Of a DNA stretch of 64,000 nt, positions 1-10,018 are shown piece after piece. Where the stretch lies: the NCBI RefSeq assembly GCF_000219625.1, contig NC_018209.1:1364001-1428000 (forward strand). The letters are read 5' to 3'. Origin of the DNA: Zymoseptoria tritici IPO323 (taxonomy: Eukaryota; Ascomycota; Dothideomycetes; Mycosphaerellales; Mycosphaerellaceae). Position numbers and translations under genes: made by a program. The notes under the pieces were generated by a model, which saw only the letters and a program-made list of their open reading frames with translations, ran no database searches and was not told the DNA's origin. The stretch's first letter is position 1. Every line of letters begins with the position of its first letter.

Positions 1-51
1 GTGTTGGATGCGCAGTTGGGGGGGACGGTGGGGAAGTATCAGGGGGAGTAG
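1..51 (+). CDS. possible 3' end of an upstream gene
   Basis: The first 51 bases form an open frame of 16 codons (starting VLDAQLGG) that ends in TAG. The G-rich codon use resembles the 3' ends of other genes in this half, such as the MRJP gene. There is too little sequence to name a family, and the frame could also be chance. Confidence 0.3.
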   Translation: MLDAQLGGTVGKYQGE

Positions 52-677
52 GCGGGTGAGAGTCGAGACGGAGTATGGGTGATGCCTGAGGCATGAGGCG
101 CTTAGTCAGTGCGTGTCTAGGAATCTGAATAGAGTTTGCGGTGCTCAACTTTGGCCCCAACTTCATCCTCTGGTCCTAGGTGCTTTGCAGAGACGCATCA
201 ACAGCGCAGCCGTCTTTGCTTGGACGAACTTGAATCCATCAGGATCTTGATGGAAATAGCTGCAGCGCGATGCGAGAAGCACAGCAGCACAAGTGAGATG
301 AAAGACGCGTCGGTCCGTCTGAGCACAATCCCGGACGAATTCGCGGACGAACGAGGAAGCGGACGGATTGTTCTCCACCATGCCGGCGGATTCAAGATTC
401 CTTCGAGCTCGCCTTGGCCGACGTGATTCGCTGCTTCTGCAGAAACCTTGCGAACGCGGTCGGCCAAGCGGACGAAAGCTGCAGATATGCGAGCAGCGGG
501 TCAAGTCCGGCCGGTGATAATGTGCGAGGCGTCCTGAGAGGTGGCTTATTCCCAGATTGATATATGTTTTTGATCTCGCAGGAGGTCGGCTTTCTGTCTG
601 CTTTCATTCTTACAGCGAGGCTCAGGCATTTTGATCTTTGATATCTCGCAGTCCAGGTATCTGCTCGAGATCAGAAC
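52..677. other. intergenic, upstream of SDHC
   Basis: Short overlapping frames on both strands show no family signature or splice-linked continuity. I see no RNA gene. The stretch probably holds the SDHC promoter and 5' leader. Confidence 0.5.
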
Positions 678-1341
678 ATGTCTCGGACCGTATCCCGCAG
701 AATCGGACAGCAGGCGTTCCGACAGGGTTTGTAGCCTTCACGACCCAACAGATCGCATCTGACAATTTGCAGATGGACTGGCTCTATCACGTTCGGTATA
801 TCAGCCCTTTGTGAATACCTTCGCAGGCCGACAGCAGCAGCAATGGTATACTCCCACCGACACCTCCATGCCACCGCTGCGCTGATCGTTCTTGCGACCC
901 AGCTTCGCTGCAACATCACCAAGTCACAAGATCTCTACAAGGCCTGAGGCAGTCTCGCCCCTCGCCCGCCAACGCCTCAATCGGCCTATCGCACCACACC
1001 TCACAACCTACCGCTGGCGTATAAACATGGTCCTCTCCAGCCTCAATCGTATCACGGGTGTCGCTCTCAGCGGAGCCTTCTACGCCTTCGGAGCCATTTA
1101 TATGATCTGGCATCCATCCATTGAAACGATCGCAGCGGGCTTCGCTGCGTGGCCAGTGGTGCTGCAAGTTGCAGCGAAGTTCGGAGTCGCACTGCCTTTC
1201 ACGTTCCATTGCTTCAATGGTGCGAGTCATTTGGTTTGGGATGCGGCGAAAATGATCACGAATCGACAGGTCACTCGGATGGCGTGGGGTGTTGTGGGGT
1301 TGGGCGTGGGTTCGGCGATGGGGTTGGCTGTTTTGTTGTGA
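678..1341 (+). CDS. sdhC: succinate dehydrogenase cytochrome b560 subunit (complex II membrane anchor), mitochondrial
   Basis: This is the large membrane-anchor subunit of succinate dehydrogenase, in the inner mitochondrial membrane, where it binds ubiquinone and heme b. I read three exons, 678-726, 827-845 and 903-1341, giving 168 residues. The 57-bp second intron has a GTATAC donor, a CTGAT branch site and a CCCAG acceptor. Splicing joins an Arg/Gln-rich mitochondrial presequence (MSRTVSRRIGQQ) to the family core. The core holds the RPIAPHLTTY block near residues 50-59, the quinone-site S68-x3-R72 pair in SSLNRITG, and H125/H132 in FHCFNGASH spaced like the heme-site histidines of the family. 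Three membrane helices follow the expected pattern. Without the upstream exons there is no ATG in the open frame, which is why I chose this start. SDHC is the target of SDHI fungicides in other fungi. Confidence 0.9.
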
Positions 1342-1714
1342 GGGATGTTTCTGGTTGTGATGCAGTCCCGGGATCACCATCGACAACACATTGCTCGCAG
1401 ATCCCAGCGAAGATCAGGACAGGGACACATGGAACATCGACGTAACAAGCAGTCTTCACTCCGATCGCCCAGGGACCGGTGAGAATGTTGACAAGCAGAA
1501 AACGGCGCCCTGACTCGGTGCTCCATATTCGGCACATCTAGTGTTTCCGAAGCCACAGACCAAACGTCCCGGCAAAGTTTGACAGCGACGAACAGCCCGA
1601 CTCGAAAATGTCGCAATTGACTCGCAGCATCTAGATGCATCCATTTGGCGAGACTTCGTTGACTCGTGTCTTTTTTTTGAAGAGTATGAGGCATGAGAAG
1701 AGTACGATACCGAT

Positions 1715-1803
1715 GAGTCGACGACATCGATGTTACACACATCCCAGCGCCTGACGACGCTTCTGAGTCGACGATGTCGATGTCAAACACATCCCAGCGT
1801 CTG
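1715..1803 (+). repeat. 39-bp promoter direct repeat, two copies with 50-bp period
   Basis: Copies at 1715-1753 and 1765-1803 both begin GAGTCGACGA and end CACATCCCAGCGYCTG, differing at few positions. They lie just upstream of the TATA box of the secreted repeat protein gene. The GTCGACGAYATCGATGT core is near-palindromic, so transcription-factor sites are a reasonable guess. Confidence 0.8.
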
Positions 1804-1824
1804 TTGATGAGGACTGAGGAAAGG

Positions 1825-1830
1825 TATAAA
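1825..1830 (+). promoter_or_regulatory. TATA box of the secreted repeat protein gene
   Basis: TATAAA in the context AAAGGTATAAAGATCTCC, 105 bp before the ATG. The same context with few changes precedes the paralogue at 19,708-19,713. The leader string CAACATCCAACAACTTCAAC at 1866-1885 recurs exactly at 19,648-19,667 on the other strand. Confidence 0.75.
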
Positions 1831-1934
1831 GATCTCCAAGTCGCACGAGGAGGAACTCTCTATCCCAACATCCAACAACTTCAACCGCCTCTTCATAACC
1901 TCAACCAACTCAATCAGCTCTCCCTCCCGCCACG

Positions 1935-2947
1935 ATGCACTTCAAGTACCTCGCCGCCACCGTCCTCGCGGTCGCCGTTACGGCCGCACCATTCGTCTCC
2001 GAAGTATGTCTACCCAGCACTACACAATACCTGCATCGACAGATTGTTCTAACCATATCTGAAAACAGGGCGGAGCCGCGGTCGAGGCCCAGGTCAAGCG
2101 TGACGCCAACAACGAGGCCTCCGGCAACAGCTGGGCCCACGGCGGAAACGCCAACAAGGAGAAACGCGAGGCCCAAAACCAAGGCCAAGGCTCTAGTAAC
2201 AACGGTGGAAACACCCGAGGCCGCGGAGGAAACTCCAATGGTCGTGGCCAGAGCCGTGGAGGTCAGTCAGGTGGCGATGATGGCCAATCTGATGAAGACG
2301 ATGAGAATGACAACGGTGGCTCGAGCAACGGCCGTAGCCAGAACAACGGTGGCTCGAATGGTGGCTCGAGCAACGGTCGTGGCCAAAACCGCGGAGGAAA
2401 CAGCAATGGCCGTGGCCAAAACCGTGGAGGACAATCCGGTAGCAATGATGGCATGTCTGATCAAGACGACAACAACAACAACGGTGGCTCGAACAATGGC
2501 CGTGGCCAGAACCAGGGAGGAAACTCCAATGGTCGCGGCCAAACCCAGGGAGGATCGAGCAATGGTCGCAGCCAAAACCAGGCAGGATCGAGCAATGGTC
2601 GCAGCCAGAATGGCGGAGGATCGAGCAACGGTCGCAGCCAGAACCAGGGAGGACAGACCAATGGCCGTAGCCAGAGTCAGGGAGGACAGACCAATGGCCG
2701 TAGCCAAACCCGCGGCGGACAGAATGGCTCCGGTGGCGACGAAGAAAACAACAACGGTGGCTCGAGCAACGGCCGTAGCCAGAGTCGTGGAGGACAGAAT
2801 GGTCGTAGCCAGAACCAGAACCGTGGAGGACAGAATGGCTCTGGTGACGAGGAAGACAACAACAACAACAATGGTGGTTCGAGCAATGGCTCTGGTGACG
2901 ATGGGGACAGCAATGGTGGTTCGGACGGTGGCTTCAAGAAGGAGTAG
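1935..2947 (+). CDS. secreted Ser/Gly/Asn/Gln-rich repeat protein with Kex2 sites
   Basis: Two exons, 1935-2003 and 2069-2947, encode 315 residues. Exon 1 is a 23-codon signal peptide (MHFKYLAAT...AVTAAP). The 65-bp intron (GTATGT...AACAG) lies in phase 0 straight after it. The second exon begins with a short propeptide ending QVKR, then a second dibasic site KEKR-EA. After these comes a long cysteine-free region of tandem units close to GGSSNGRSQNQ, with acidic Asp/Glu/Asn clusters, ending GGFKKE. Dibasic KR followed by EA is the pattern cut by Kex2 and then trimmed by a Ste13-type dipeptidase. I recognise no Pfam family. The product is probably secreted and disordered, perhaps wall- or surface-associated. 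It is a clear paralogue of the gene at 18,903-19,596. Confidence 0.82.
2250..2930 (+). repeat. internal tandem repeats encoding (G)GSSNGRSQNQ-like units
   Basis: Degenerate 30-40-bp units alternate GGTGGCTCGAGCAA, GGCCGTAGCCAGAA and GGAGGACAGA blocks through the second exon. Such arrays commonly vary in copy number between strains, which would change the protein length. Confidence 0.75.
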
Positions 2948-3060
2948 AGCTTTGCTGGAAGTTTTGCTCGGTCTGCAATGTATGCCGGCAGCTATTACGA
3001 CGATGGGGATCCGGATGAGGTTTCCCTGTGTGGGTCAACGAACGATTTTTAGTACCGAGG

Positions 3061-3143
3061 TTCCTGAAAATCAATGTCGCTCCTTACGACCTTACACATC
3101 GCTTATTCGTGCTCCAGCGGGTGACTTGAGCACATCTCGGAGG
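3061..3143 (+). repeat. dispersed direct repeat, copy 1 (partner at 6376-6455)
   Basis: The blocks GAAAATCAATGTCGCTC, ACGACCTTACACA and CCAGCGGGTGACTTG line up with GAAATCAGTGGTCGCTC, ACGACCTTACACA and CCAGCGGGCGACTTG at 6376-6455, with one 4-base gap. The pair flanks the CorA-like gene in the same orientation. Both translate to a similar RPYT...APAGDL / RPYT...LPAGDL string, so they may be scraps of one coding sequence. Confidence 0.7.
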
Positions 3144-3194
3144 GAGGAAGTCTCTGCTTCGGAAACTGTTCACCGGTGGCTGTGTACGGCTGCA

Positions 3195-3261
3195 GCTTTG
3201 ACAAGCGAATGAAATGGAGCTTTGACAAGCGAATGAATTGGATAAGCGAATGAATTGGATA
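3195..3261 (+). repeat. 24-bp tandem repeat, 2.8 copies
   Basis: The unit GCTTTGACAAGCGAATGAAW followed by TGGA is repeated at 3195-3218 and 3219-3242, and a shortened third copy runs to 3261. It is noncoding as far as I can see. Confidence 0.85.
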
Positions 3262-3578
3262 CATGCGGCTGACGACTTTAGCGAGAACACAGATCCTGAA
3301 CACCCGTGCAGGTTCGTGAAGGCAACATTGAGGCGTGTCCCATCGCCTGACCTTCCACTGGCCTCGGCTCCGTCGATGCCGTCACAGAACGTATGTGGAT
3401 ATCAAGGTGTGCAGCCGACAAGCAGTCTGATAGCTTCCCCAGCGCCAGCATGTGTACTCTTCGCTGCTCGTCTTATCCTCGAGCAACTGCTTTTACTTGC
3501 TCTGCGACTGACCTATTCTTGCCAACTTCTTCCGCTTAGGTCGTTCTACACATCGGCAAATCGTACTTTACCACCAGC

Positions 3579-5879
3579 ATGTCGCACGCATCGAGCACAC
3601 AGCGAGTCAAGACCGGTGAGGAATTGACACCTACACGTCCCGACAGGACCATAGGGTCTCGATTGAAGGCCGTCATTGGCAAGCGAACTGTGAGTGGAAG
3701 CGGTCTCCGATAATCTTCGGTTTTTCTGACAGCACTGCAGTACCTCCCGGCTAATCCAATTCCACATTACCTCCAGAGTTCAAAGGTCGACGTACATCTG
3801 CAGCACTTTCAGCAGCTCTATTACCGTCATCTCAGCGAAGTATCTAGCAAAGACTCTTTGCAGAACGCTGTATGGATAACGGGCTCTGGTGGCGCGATCC
3901 AGCCAGAGACCAGCTCGAACACGGTTGCAGATGACTTGGACAGTGTACAACAGAAGCTCATCGACTCCGTGTCCTTTTCATCGACCGTATGCGGAATCAA
4001 CGCGGGTATGATCTCAATTCCGATGCCATGGAGCCTTCACTTTCGATCCACCAAGGCCATAAAACCTGCCATCACTGTCGAGGAACTCTTACTTAAGATG
4101 ATCAGGACGTATTGGGAAGACGCCGATGCTCCGATACGGAGATCTTTGGATGAGATGCGCCATCCGAAACCGCTCCAGTGGCAACCTCGCTTCCCTTCGC
4201 AATCGCTTGCCGTGACCAGAGCGTTGGATTTTGAATGCCGCTGGCTACACCAAGCTCCACCGCTGGGGCGGGTACTCGGATCGCACGACTTGAGCGCATT
4301 CATCGCGGAGCCGTTCGCAGTGCGGCCTGTATTGAATAGTGCGCAAATCGTTGACGTTAGCCCTCAGGGAACCAGCTGTCGTCGCTTGGCTATTGTGGCC
4401 TCCTCGGACCAAGTCTTGACCAAAGTGCGGTCGCAGTATCAGACTGAGCTTTTTGGCGGTAGCCCACAGGAAGTCCTTGAGAATCAGTGGTATAGCCTTT
4501 TATGCGCTGTGCTCAGAGTGTCCAAGAATGACTGCACAACCTACATCGAAGAGACCACAAGGAAACTCAACGAGATTGTCTGTATAATTCCTCGTACCAT
4601 ACTCTTCCTTGAAAGCTAACGGTACCTATCAGGACATCATCGCAAGGCGCTATCCATCCACTTCCCAAATTCAGTACCTCCTGCATACCCAAGAGTGCCA
4701 CATGTCATGCGCTCAGGCTTGCAAGAAAAACGCAGCCAAAGCGCGCAGCCTCTTCGGCGACATCGAACTGCCAGCGAGTCAGTACATGTACACCATTAGG
4801 GATCATCTTCATGCCTTGGCTGTTGACATTGAATATCTCGCCGACACGCTGGAGAGCGACATAGCTCAGATCGACCAGGTCAAACAGCTCGCGATCGATC
4901 AGATGGATTTTTTTGACAAGCGCCGGAACAGGGTTATCGGAGTGCTCATCGCAGTGTACGTGCCGCTGGCATTCGCAACCGTGAGTCCCAGACTTGCCCG
5001 TGTGCAAGTGGCGTAGCGTGGCTGATCATTATCCAGTCGTTCTTTTCGATGAGCATCGAGGACAACTCGACACAGTCTTACTGGACAAATAGTACAGCAC
5101 GAAACGAGGAGTGGACCGCGAACAATTATACTTCCGGCCAATACCCGCTATTGCCCGATCGAGTAGAACGTTTTGATCCAAAGTACGAAGGTAATCCTTC
5201 CATTTGGAGGTCACTCGACCAGCTGGTGAATTCCAACGACAACATCACTGCCAATTCGGGTTCGGTGTCTTTGACAACCACAAATCCTCCGACGACCCTA
5301 AGGTGGCCCATGTGGATGTTCTGGACGGTGGCCTGTACTCTCGTATTAGGAAGCATTATCCTACCTATCGTTGGCGGTCGCATCCTCCGCTTCGTCGCTT
5401 GGCTCTCGTTCAGTTATCGAAGATCGTCCAGAGCGGCCGCTTCTCTGGTTTGGATGTTGTACGTCGCGCTTACCTTTGCTGGACGGTTGGCTTGTGGCTG
5501 ACGATGATCTAGTATTTGGGTCTTTGTGCCGCTCTACGATGCCGATATCATTCAGGGAACCTGGGATCACCACTACTACGTAGGATACATTTCGATACTC
5601 GGCTGGTTCTTGATCGGGCTGAGTTTCCTTCTTGCTGTTTGGTCGATCCGTGTCACATTCGCAATGCGGAAGTTCTGGTCATGTGCGAGCCGGGTGGTTT
5701 TTACGGGAATTCTTCTCATTCATGCTCTACGACCTCTGTTCACGCCATACGAAATGGCGTTCGATAGACCAGCCGATGGCGAGGGAAGAACGTGGTATGC
5801 CATCACAATCACAACGGCCATTGCGTGGATAATTGCTCTACGTAGATGGTCCTTGGCGCAACCAGGGGAGTCGTGGTAG
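3579..5879 (+). CDS. CorA-like divalent-cation transporter family protein with degenerate GMN motif
   Basis: Five exons, 3579-3689, 3741-4577, 4633-4980, 5037-5458 and 5513-5879, give 694 residues. All four introns are 51-56 bp with GTGAGT, GTCTGT, GTGAGT and GTACGT donors, and phases match throughout. The first 410 residues are soluble and end in a helical stretch (DIEYLADTLESDIAQIDQVKQLAIDQMDFFDKRRNR). The first membrane segment follows (VIGVLIAVYVPLAFAT), and then SFFSMS where CorA proteins carry the GMN signature. Further membrane segments near residues 500-535, 590-615 and 635-690 exceed the two of classic CorA, as in many fungal relatives. Loss of GMN makes magnesium transport uncertain. 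Family call is firm; substrate is not. The gene is flanked by the direct repeat at 3061 and 6376. Confidence 0.82.
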
Positions 5880-6715
5880 ATGTAGTTGGGAGATACGCTA
5901 AGGGGCTTTCTTTGGCACCTTGGACGTACTTCTGCCTGATGATCAAGTCATCCGAGGTAGGACGGCAAATACACACGTCTTATGGATATGTGTGCTACCA
6001 TGTTCAGAATACTAACATCACCGATACTTCCTGCTGAGGAGATGGCGTTGGCGCTGAAGCTGCACTCGATGGCTATGTCAGGGGTCGTAAAGAAAGCGGC
6101 CGGTTCCTCCTCCTTTCGCGAAAACCTTCCATTGCTCGACAGGACTCCCCGATACCGACTACTTCCACAGCTGCAATGCTTCCTCTACCACGTAAACAGC
6201 TCAGCCCACGAGAGAGATGACCAGCAGATCTTGCATATGATTCTTGAAGTCGTCGACACCTATTCTTCGACGCAACACAAGAGTTTCCGCGCCAGACTTT
6301 GGCTTTTGGCATGTGTCGGCAACAGCCACATCTACAGCGATCGAGCCAAGTGGTGAGCTGTTGTACGAGGCTAGTTTCATGGAAATCAGTGGTCGCTCTT
6401 CACGACCTTACACACTACTTCTTCCAGCGGGCGACTTGGGGACATTTTGGAGAGACCGTTCGTCGAGGCCATTGAAGCTGACGAGAGGAGGTTTACAGAT
6501 GTCTGCGTTCAAATTGGACTATTCAGTTGCCGACAATGCAAAGCCTCCTCCTCGAATCTGTGTCGTACAAGGCTGTGAAAGTACGTCCACTGATTGTCAG
6601 CGACGTAAGCGACATGCGGGCTGAGCACAGCCACTTCGGTCTTCGAGGCCGCCTGACATCTACATGCTCACCTCCGAAGAACCTCAACTTCGCTGCCTCT
6701 CGGATGATGCCTTAG
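5880..6715. other. intergenic or decayed sequence between the CorA-like gene and the HET pseudogene
   Basis: Open frames up to 124 codons (5982-6356) have no recognisable family and no clean start or splice support. Copy 2 of the dispersed repeat lies at 6376-6455. Around 6400-6570 a frame reading RPYTLLLPAGDLGTFW continues to FKLDYSVADN and may be a gene scrap. Confidence 0.5.
6376..6455 (+). repeat. dispersed direct repeat, copy 2 (partner at 3061-3143)
   Basis: See the entry at 3061. Identity is roughly three quarters by eye, and the orientation is the same. Confidence 0.7.
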
Positions 6716-9069
6716 ATGGAGCCATATCGACACTCGCCTTTGCGAGAGGGCGCCGTTGAGCCGACTATAAGAGTCTTTATTGTGGAGCCCGCAATATCTT
6801 GCAAATCGCACATCCGAGGTCGCCTAGCTCAGGTCGACCTGTCGAAGCATCCATGAGAGTCGCTTTCGTACGTCTGGGGCGACCCCTCTGCCGTGTCGGA
6901 GCTCGAATGTAAAGGCAGATCCCTGCCAATCACTCGTAATCTCGATGTCGCCCTGCGGTATTTAAGATACAAGGTCTTCCGCCGGACGATCTGGATCGAT
7001 GCTCTGTGCATCGATCAGAACAACGGTGTTGAAAAGCAGAATCAGCTCCCACTCATGGGTCAAATTTACCGAAACGCAACACGAACTCTCGTGTGGCTGG
7101 GAAGAGCTGGTGAAGGATCCACGGCGCTTTTTCGATCCATTAAGTTGGCTGCTTGGTTTGAGAAGCTATCATATAGCTCCGTCCTGATTGCCTGGCCGTC
7201 CGGGGGGACATGGCTACGCAGTCGGATGAACCATCTCGTAAGATCTTACAGTGCGCAAGAGACTACTTCACGACTGGCGGAATTTCTCTGACTTACGGCG
7301 AACAGAAGACACATTACGGGCGTCTACTAGATGCCTCGCCACTCGATCGTGGTATGGGCGACTATGGTGAGCGAGCCGGGTTTAGATCTCCACACGACCA
7401 CCCCAACCCTTCGTTCTCTACTGCCACCAAGCACGGACAGTAGCTTACATACCGTCGACCAGGACTCTTCAAGAGATGACATTGAGTTCCAACTTGATCT
7501 TCCTCTGCGGCACGAGCACAGTAACACAAGAGCATCTCGAGCTTGCGAGGTGGATGCTGGAGCAAGTGGCAGACGCCGGCGACCTCCGCATTCTCCGCCA
7601 TGACTGCGATCCGACATTGTACGGTTACCGCGAAGATGTCCCGACGGTCTTACTCCCTGCCCTCAATCTCCTCTTCACCATAAAAGTTGATTCTGAGGAA
7701 CGATGTTGTTGCATTGTTAAACTAAGGAAGAAGAAGAAAGAAGGAACTATATACAGAGGTGTTGGTGAATGTTTGCCTGAGGCAGAACTTTCCGCTGTAT
7801 TCCAAATATAAAAAAGGCAGTCGCGACTAGACCCCACGATAAAGTCTTCGGAACTCTCGCAATATGTCAAGAGTTGGGCGTGAGGGTATCAGTCATGGGT
7901 TACGACGATTCCTTGGCCGAAGTGTACGCTGCAGCAACACGTTGGTGGATCGATATAGTGGGCCTGTTCTGTTGTCTGACCATCGCAGGTTCGAAGTCTA
8001 CCACGACAGCGAACTCGGCTCTACCATCGTGGGCCATCGATTGGCAGAGTGGCACAACGCATGATGAGGTCCTGGAAGGCGGCAACTCCCTGCTCAGGGA
8101 AGCTATCAAGGGAGGATGCTTCCGACAACCACGCTCGGCCTCTGGATGCTCTTCCGTCTATTCTACAATCAACGCTGGACTCAAGTCGTTGTCGATTCAC
8201 GTCTCTTCGTGGATCGCATAACTGGCGTTACTCTTGCTCTGCATTCTCAGTCTGACTCGGGCGAGAGCTCCGATGCCCTTGCGACCATCCGTAAACGGCA
8301 GCTCGATACTTGGCTTCGCCTTACCAGCACTCCGGAACGATTTAACCGGTGGTTGTTTCCCGCACATGATTCCTTCTCGACACTACTGCAGTTGAGATTG
8401 CCGAGCCATGGGTGGGAGTGGGACTATTTTCTCCGCCATAACGCAGGAGGCGAAGGATTCGCACCCTTCAAGGTCTTCCACAAGCGTGCTGCTCTAGTAC
8501 GCAACAAGACCCCGCCCTCGCCTCCGGTGATGAACCACAAGGTCCCGCCCTCGTCGGCCCTTCGGGTCCTTTGACGGGGAGGTACCTTCACGACCTCAGG
8601 TGGCACCGAGCGGGCGGATCCATCAGAGAGCAGGCACTTTGCATCGAGAAGCGCTTGGGGTTTTCACGGGACTCCACAGACGTCAAGGACCCTAATGTCT
8701 CGGACGGTGAGGAGCACAATATCTCGGATGATGAATTTGAATCGGTCGCTAAGGCAGCTAACTTCCCTTACTGGCCTTCGCCGGAGGCTGCGAAGAGCTG
8801 GCTAGAGTCCAAGTTGTTGGAGGAGACTTTGTTTGTAACCGAGAGTTGGAGAGGTTGGGCTTGCACCATTTGACTCGGTCAGAAAAGGTGACTGGGTAGT
8901 GATTGCGGCGGAGAGCCCGTGGCCATTGGTCGTTAGAGAGGTAGAGACCAGAGCTGACGCACGGTACCAGTCTGTTTGTCCGGCTTCGATTGCGAAGTGG
9001 ATGGTGGACGAAAGACGATGGCAAGAGAACGAAGTGGTGGAGGGGAGGAAGTGGATCCATCTTGTCTGA
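6716..9069 (+). pseudogene. heterokaryon-incompatibility (HET) domain protein, degraded
   Basis: HET-domain proteins take part in non-self recognition and programmed cell death after hyphal fusion. From an ATG at 6716 the frame reads MEPYRHSPL...IRVFIVEP, a usual start for the family. TGA at 6854-6856 interrupts it immediately before SLSYVWGDPS. The frame then continues through LRYLR, IWIDALCIDQ, MGQIYRNA and VWLG. Later family blocks sit in other frames: [16 protein letters not shown] (about 7465), [10 protein letters not shown] with [15 protein letters not shown] and LPSWAIDWQ (7823-8050), LFVDRITGV (about 8200), LFVTES (about 8835) and VGLAPFDSVRKGDWVVI (8854-8906), ending with TGA at 9067. 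Some shifts could be introns (one is plausible near 7370-7440), but one nonsense codon and at least three or four frame changes inside conserved stretches argue for a pseudogene. Confidence 0.78.
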
Positions 9070-10018
9070 GAATGCGTTCCCCCGACATCAGGGCCCGAGA
9101 AAGACCGGCTTCTCGAGAGGTACCAGTCGCAAGAAAGCATCAAATGAGGGCCGCAGATGTTAGATTAGACAGAGGGGTGCCGGAGGTGGGCGAGGAGCCA
9201 GTTTGCAACACGTAGAAAATGCAGCGAGAAGCTTTACCCGAAATCAAAATTCGCTCCTCACGGTCATGGACACCGATGGCCTCTCTGTACTTCAACAAGG
9301 GACTTCCTGAAGGACATCTAAAGAGCGCCCCTTCTCCCGCAGAGCAGATGAAGCGATGTCTTCCCCAACAGTTCCCAGCCTGAGACGTAGAACGGCCGCC
9401 GTCAGTGATGCGAACCCAGCCTCGAAAGGGACGAAAAGCAGGCCGATGTATCATGTCCTTGCATTTCGTCTACCAGTCCAGTCCATCTAGCATGGGCGGC
9501 AACTCGATCCAGTAAAGCAATCCATTGCCAATCCATTCCAACAAGGATCCAATCCAACAAGCTTACTAGCCGCTATCACGATCCAAGCATCGACGGGACA
9601 ATCTCAATCGATGTTCCTGATCACGGGCGGGATGAAGTTCTTCGGAATTCTATCGTCTGCGACGGTCTGGTCAGGCTAGCCATGTTGGCGCTCGGAGTCT
9701 GGTCGAGCAACAGCACCGGCGAGGAACAAAGCTTCAGCTTCGTGATGGTTTGAAGCGTGCGGGACCGAGACTCGAGCATCTGCAAGCGTGGTTATGAGAA
9801 TGGCAATACTTTACTTGCCTCGAGAGGGGATGGAGAGGAGAGTCCTCTCTTTCTAGTGGTCATGATGCAGAATCTTGGGCAATGGTCGGCGAGAAGTAGG
9901 CTGTACTGTCTGACGTAGACGTGCGGAGTGGAAGAATGTCTCCTCAGAACATTGAGCATATACAACACAACATCCCTCCCCTCTCTCCCTCCACTCCCCC
10001 ATCTCCCCCCTCTCCACC
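9070..10018. other. intergenic, HET pseudogene to MFS transporter
   Basis: I see no gene. Frames are short and lack family motifs. The right end is C-rich (about 9975-10,110), partly covering the 3' end of the transporter gene on the minus strand. Confidence 0.5.

Larger units (their letters stand above)
1342..1934. other. intergenic between SDHC and the secreted repeat protein
   Basis: It holds no supported gene. Its right part carries the promoter of the next gene: a 39-bp direct repeat at 1715-1753 and 1765-1803, a TATA box at 1825-1830 and a pyrimidine/CAAC-rich leader. Confidence 0.6.
2948..3578. other. intergenic with two small repeats
   Basis: There is no supported gene. It contains a segment at 3061-3143 that recurs at 6376-6455 and a 24-bp tandem repeat at 3195-3261. 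The last part is the promoter of the CorA-like gene. Confidence 0.6.

Noticed and set aside
7370..7440. Treating the HET locus as an intact, multi-intron gene
   Set aside because: One intron is possible here, but the TGA at 6854 and the frame changes near 8060-8116, 8571 and 8848 fall inside conserved coding text without splice signals.
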